Shown one piece after another: positions 59,254 through 64,000 of a DNA stretch of 64,000 bases; position 1 is the first letter of the stretch; each line of letters starts with the position of its first letter. The stretch comes from Dryas octopetala (lineage: Eukaryota > Streptophyta > Magnoliopsida > Rosales > Rosaceae). A program made the position numbers and the translations under genes. The notes under the pieces were generated by a model. The model had not been told where the DNA came from. It was given only the letters and a program-made list of their open reading frames with translations, and searched no databases. The stretch covers positions 97,896-161,895 of the forward strand of contig OY992837.1 in NCBI GenBank assembly GCA_963921425.1, read 5' to 3'.

Positions 59254-60264
59254 GATCGTCTTGAAGCTAGCGATCTAGATCTCCTATAATATCAATTGGG
59301 AACCCTGTGAATTGTGATATATATATATATATACATGCAATTAATTAATTAAAGATTTTTAAGATGATGCAATTAATTGAATCATTGAAATTTGTTAACC
59401 ACAAATATTAATTGTGGTACTGAGTACTCTATATATATATATATATATATAGATAATAGATGTATATATATGGTCCTGGTCCAGGCCCCATACTATATAG
59501 TGTGCAGCTGTGTTAAAATGGAATCCAATAAAGTTAAAACATAATGTCTCTCTGATGTATCGATCAGTGATTCAGTGCACACCCAATAAGAGAGAGAGGG
59601 TTTTATTTGAGCACTGCCCCTGTGGGGGACGCATGCAGCTGGTTGGGTCATAAAATGCTAACTTTTTCTCACACCTGCACGCCTTTCTATTAGTGTGGTC
59701 GAGACGGTTGTTTTTTTTTTTTTTTTTTTTTTTTTTTCCAGGTTCAACATGTTTGGGCCAGTTTTGCCAATCATGCATATAGATATAGATTTGAGTACTG
59801 TACTTGATAAAGTTTCAGCATATATGGAAATATATCTATAACAATTGAAGGAGGCAAAGTGATAATTAACTGATTGGTACAGCAGTCATTAATCTGTTAT
59901 TCACGTACGTGTCATGAGTCAGTGTGTACATACCAGCCATGGTTTGCTTCTATTCAAATTAATCTTGAAGATGCATGCAAGCCGGGAGTATGATAAAAAT
60001 GTCAAACAGTTTACATTACCGTTCCTAACCATCACAATTATTTAAGATTTAAGAAAATGAATGAACACCATGGAGTCTCGGTCCCCTTGATGACTTGATC
60101 AATATGAAATGTATAACTATATAAGAGTCATAAGACGAAGCTATAATCAATAAATAATATTTCTATAGTAATTATGTAAGGCAACCGTAAGTACGGACAC
60201 GACCTTAATTTAACTCTCACATTGTGAAATATTTAATTAATTGGCTGTTTTCATAATACTTAAT
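59254..60264. other. GLC upstream region, AT-rich
   Basis: Two (TA)n runs (59318-59333, 59432-59450) and a 27-T tract at about 59711-59738. No gene. Confidence 0.5.
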
Positions 60265-60628
60265 GAGAGCTACTATTTGCACACCCTTTTTTTTCTTTTT
60301 GCACACCCCTATTAAAAAAAAAAAAAACCAAAAAAAAAAAAGACAATACACCCCTCCCTTCTTTCCCTCTATTTTTTCTCTCATTCACACCCCCCTTCCC
60401 CTGTTTTTTTTTTTTCTTCTTCTTCTCCAGCCAGCCCCTCCACCCAACCCACCTAGCCCCTCAACCCCCTCACCCGACCCACCCCTCCCTCCCTCCCCCT
60501 CCGGGCTCCCCCCTCCACCCAACCCACCTAGCCCCTCAGCCCCTGCACCGACACCCCCAGCCCCTGCACCACCAAAACAGCCAATCCACCGACCCCCCTC
60601 AGCCCCTGCACCACCAAAACAGCCACAT

Positions 60629-60687
<59 letters not shown>

Positions 60688-60847
60688 CGCCCAAGAAAAT
60701 AGCAACAAAAAAAAAAGTTGCAGGTGGTTCGGCAGACCAGTGCTGGTTCGTTCGGCGGTTACCTGTCGAACGAAACCGACGGGTTCGGCACTGGTCTGCC
60801 GAACCACCTGCAAATTTTTTTTTTTTTTTTTGCTATTTGCTTGGGCG

Positions 60848-60896
<49 letters not shown>

Positions 60897-61343
60897 ATGT
60901 GGCTGTTTTGGTGGTGCAGGGGCTGAGGGGGGTCGGTGCAACGGCTGAGGGGAGTCGGTGGGTTGGCTGTTTTGGTGGTGCAGGGGCTGGGGGGGTTGGT
61001 GCAGCGGCTGAGCAGGGGCTAGGTGGGTTGGGTAGAGGGGGGAGGCCGGAGGGGGAAGGAGGGAGGGGTGGGTCGGGTGAGGGGGTTGAAGGGCTAGGTG
61101 GGTTGGGTGGAGGGGCTGGCTGGAGAAGAAGAAGAAAAAAAAAACAGGGGAAGGGGGGTGTGAATGAGAGAAAAAATAGAGGGAAATAAGGGAGGATGTG
61201 TAATGAAATGAGGGTATTTTGGTAATGGGTTGGGTGTGTGTTGAGAGGTTTTGAATTTGAGGTAAGTGTGTTGGGTGTGTAGGAGAAAAAAGAGAAAAAG
61301 GGTGTGCAAAAAGAAAAAAAAAGGTGTGCAAATAGCAGTCATC
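60265..61343. mobile_element. Foldback element D, almost entirely palindromic
   Basis: A 1.08-kb element with 8-bp target duplications TACTTAAT (60257-60264 and 61344-61351). Ends read GAnnnCT(A/G)CTATTTGCACACC. The left half runs A-tract, CCTCCACCCAACCCACCTAG, repeated CAGCCCCTGCACC(A/G) blocks and a CT run. The right half is its complement, including the GA run at 60852-60891. At the centre a perfect 26-bp inverted repeat (60718-60743 and 60788-60813, with GTGGTTCGGCAGACCAG) closes on a 44-base loop. No transposase. The 8-bp duplication would also fit hAT; architecture is like elements B and C. Confidence 0.85.
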
Positions 61344-61381
61344 TACTTAATCTACGTGGAGTCGAATACTCAATATATAAT

Positions 61382-61750
61382 GAGCAAATTATAATTTAGT
61401 ATCTTAATTTTACATATTATTTTAAATTAGTACTTCAACTTTCATTTTGTGTCAAAATAGTACTTCCGTTAGTTTTTTTGTCAATAAGGGCGTTATCTGC
61501 TGACATGACAAAGATATTTTTATTTATTTTTAATTCAAAAATATTTTAAAATATTAATTTTTTTACATGTGCTGAAAAGACAAAAATACTTTTGTCACGT
61601 CAGCATATAACGGTTTTATAGACAAAAAAACTAACGAATGTACTATTTTGACACAAAATGAAAATTGAGGTACTGTTTTACAAGTTTTTAAAATTAAGAT
61701 ACTAATTTAAAATAACATGTAAAATTAAAGTACTAAAATGTAATTTGCTT
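61382..61750. mobile_element. MULE-type MITE (element E)
   Basis: 369 bp with an exact 9-bp target duplication ATATATAAT (61373-61381 and 61751-61759). Terminal repeats begin (G/A)AGCAAATTA, the same start as element C, and share TTTTGTGTCAAAATAGTACTT-type and GCTGACATGAC motifs in inverted halves. It lies only 30 bp from element D. Confidence 0.88.
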
Positions 61751-62649
61751 ATATATAATTGTCACGATCAAATTATCAAATTAAGGATAATTGTCACAAT
61801 CAAATTATCAAAGGGATTGGGAAGGGATGGTCCCAATCCTAGCTTAGTATTTATAAGTGGCAGCTGTCAGCATTAACTTCGATAACCCCATATATCATCC
61901 AACCAATTTCTCTTCACTTTATTGTGAAAGAAAAATTGATTAACTATATATTTTCATTATCGATCACTCATATATATGTGCTAATGATTATTTAGTGTAA
62001 TAGATAGCATTTGATCTCTTCTTTAAGGGAGAAGATTATGAATTCAAATGTCTTGAATAACAATTAATCATCTATTATATATAAATGATATCGATCACCA
62101 TCATATATATATTTGAAACCTTCATTAACATTTTGTGCACAGATAATATTGGACAGTTTAACTAGTTGAAAGAATTTATTGGTAGTAGCTAGTGTAGGTG
62201 ATGCGTCCTTTTTATCATCTTCTGCGTCTTGATGATGAGCGGTGCATGATTAAAACTCATCAAACTGAAGCACGTGAATAAAGACTAATTAATATATATT
62301 CGAATATGAAGAACATATATGACATGTCAGCCATTGACATGTCATATATGGAAACTTGTCTACAAACAAAACCATATACATGCATGCGTATACACCATGC
62401 ACCAACTTAATTAGTAATCATGCATATATGTTTCATGGTCAGATCCATCAATATTTCAAAAAAAAAATATCATATGGCCGGTTATGATTTAATTAAGTTG
62501 TATGTTTCATGGTTGAAACTTGAAAGGCTTGAAATTAAAGCCCAGCCACGCCAGAGATGGGAATATAGGTATCCATATATGATTTATCAATGCATCTTTC
62601 TTAGCGATTAGTATTGATTAAGTGCATGAGTATATAGTGGATTTAAAAA
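61751..62649. other. AT-rich intergenic
   Basis: Near 61760-61812 a short tandem TAATTGTCAC(G/A)ATCAAATTATC occurs twice. CATATATGACATGTCA then TGACATGTCATATATGG (about 62314-62350) form a palindrome. No gene. Confidence 0.5.
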
Positions 62650-62697
62650 AGTGGTTAGCACCATATTATTTTATTAAATAATTAATTTTAAAGTGTT
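62650..62697. mobile_element. Family F foldback MITE, right-end fragment
   Basis: GTGGTTAGCACCATATT followed by TTAATTTTAAAGTG matches the right terminus of copy 1 (GTGGTTAGCACTATATTAG). The rest of the element is missing. Confidence 0.55.
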
Positions 62698-62719
62698 GAT
62701 ATATATATATACACCAATA

Positions 62720-63113
62720 ATGCATTAAAACTAGTTGGTTAGCAAGTTAATACAAAGCTAACCACTATGTTGGGCTCATTACACAATGTAATCTTAAAAT
62801 CTGAACCATTCATTTTTTAGACCATATTTCAAATATCATTTCTATAAAAAATCTCTAAAATCGAAAGTCATTTAGCCATTTGATTATGATAACAATTATT
62901 TATATGTTTTTATTGAAAACAATAATCGTCTATTTATTTGATCACAATTAGATGACTAAATGATTTTTAATGTAGTTGATTTTTTACAATGACGATTTTT
63001 AAAGTATGAACTAAAAAATGAACGGTTCATATTCTGAGATTAGTTATATGGTGGGCCAAAAAACATGGTTAGTTTCGTATTACCTTATTAACTAGTTAGT
63101 TTTGGAGCACTTC
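62720..63113. mobile_element. Foldback MITE, family F, copy 2
   Basis: Left end about AATGCATTAAAACTAGTTGG; then AAGCTAACCACTATGTTGGG, CACAATGTAATC and GTCATTTAGCCATTTGATT. Right half complementary: AGATGACTAAATGATTTTTA, GGTTCATATTCTGAGATTAG, ACATGGTTAGTTTCGTATTA and AACTAGTTAGTTTTGGAGC. Confidence 0.8.
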
Positions 63114-63184
63114 TCTATATATATATATATATATATATATGAATGATTTTTTCTTAATTATATATATATATATATATACACAGA

Positions 63185-63580
63185 GGAGTGCTCTAAAATT
63201 AACTAGTTAGCAAGTTCATACGAAGCTAACCATGCTTTTGGGACCACCACATAACTAATCTTATAATCCGAACAGTCAATTATTTAGGTCATACTTCAAA
63301 TATCATAATTACAAAAAATCAACTAAATCAGAAATCATTTAGTTATCTAATTGAGATCAAATAAATAGACGATCAGTGTTTTTGATAAAAACATATAAAT
63401 AGTTGTTGTTATAATCAAATGACTAAATGATTTACGAATTTGAAGATTTTTTACATGGATGATCTTTGAAGTAGGGTCTAAAAAATAGACGGTTCAGATT
63501 TTGAGATTACATTGTGTAGTGAGCCCAATATGGTGGTTAGCTTTGTATTAACTTACTAACTAGTTAGTTTTAGAACATTT
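63185..63580. mobile_element. Foldback MITE, family F, copy 3
   Basis: Left end GAGTGCTCTAAAATTAACTAG, then CGAAGCTAACCATGC. Right half ATTGTGTAGTGAGCCC, TGGTGGTTAGCTTTGTATTA and AACTAGTTAGTTTTAGAAC. Separated from copy 2 by only about 70 bp, mostly (TA)n. Confidence 0.8.
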
Positions 63581-64000
63581 TTGTATATACATATATGTAT
63601 ATAGACTATTAATTAAGGGAGAGTGCACTACTTACTATATAAGTACTCTTATTGAGCTATTGGCCGAGACCCCACGACAAGTACACGAAAATGGGTCTGC
63701 TGTCCATTACAACTCTAGATCTGGACAACACAAAGGCATCACGAGCTTAAATTAAGCTTCCAATTTCGATCACAAAAACCAGCTAATTTTTCGGTGTTAA
63801 TGCATACAGTTCACCTATCTATTCCATTATTATTATTTTTTTTGGCCAAGCCTATCTATTCCATTATTAAACACACAAGAAAGTAAGAACCATTGAAGTT
63901 TCAATGAAGCTGACTAATTTGATACAATGACAGACAACTAGCTAGTACCATGACCATGTCCATAATTTGACATTTCCAAGTGGGCCGGGCCAGGCTTAAT
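63581..64000. other. Right edge, no feature recognised
   Basis: AT-rich; a short duplicated CCTATCTATTCCATTATTA pair near 63814 and 63850. No coding signal up to the window end. Confidence 0.4.

Noticed and set aside
60263-61331. Long Pro/Ser- and Arg/Glu-rich frames (308 and 190 codons)
   Set aside because: They read through the CT/GA runs and GC-rich arms of palindrome D on both strands; no domain.

Overview
This is nuclear DNA of a flowering plant, most likely a woody core eudicot (rosid). It is AT-rich, the genes have many GT-AG introns, CT/GA microsatellites are common, and transposons are dense. I rebuilt the exon chains by hand from splice sites and reading phase. Seven complete protein genes stay in frame to their stop codon, and one further gene is cut by the left edge.

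Layout: the last four visible exons of a RAD21/SCC1 cohesin (224-2625, +); a 13-exon GH1 beta-glucosidase like BGLU42 (4304-13327, -); a 14-exon RNA-binding protein of the TAT-SF1/Cus2 type, ELF9-like (17523-24348, -); a single-exon four-span membrane protein with a mitosis-type promoter (27266-27844, +); a plastid stearoyl-ACP desaturase (28386-32379, -); the CAF-1 large subunit FAS1 (33661-40206, -); an F-box/PP2-A-type pseudogene (50782-51032, +); FLOWERING LOCUS T (52263-55487, +); and a BAHD acyltransferase like GLAUCE (57350-59253, -).

From memory, gene order in the left half resembles Arabidopsis At5g16230-At5g16270 (desaturase, membrane protein, ELF9, SYN4) and the right half resembles At1g65450-At1g65480 (GLAUCE, FAS1, FT). 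If so, the window joins two ancestral blocks that are separate in Arabidopsis, with the BGLU42-like gene as an extra member of the first block. The genes do not form a pathway. Several concern chromatin and the cell cycle (RAD21, FAS1, the MSA-promoter gene) or flowering time (FT, ELF9).

The space between genes, and several introns, hold transposons whose ends can be read. A 3.47-kb PIF/Harbinger element with TAA target duplications encodes a Myb/SANT-like protein and an uninterrupted transposase. Several Mutator-like foldback elements with long terminal inverted repeats are present, and three of them carry pieces that read as host genes: a matrix metalloproteinase zinc site, a 40-residue C-terminal tail, and a signal-anchor N-terminus. 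There is also a 428-bp solo LTR in an ELF9 intron, a 1.04-kb inverted-repeat element in FT intron 3, and a family of about 400-bp foldback elements. The most distinctive points are the gene-carrying foldback elements, the altered DPF motif and intron insertions of FT, the three perfect MSA boxes, and the Harbinger first ORF whose intron lacks a visible acceptor.
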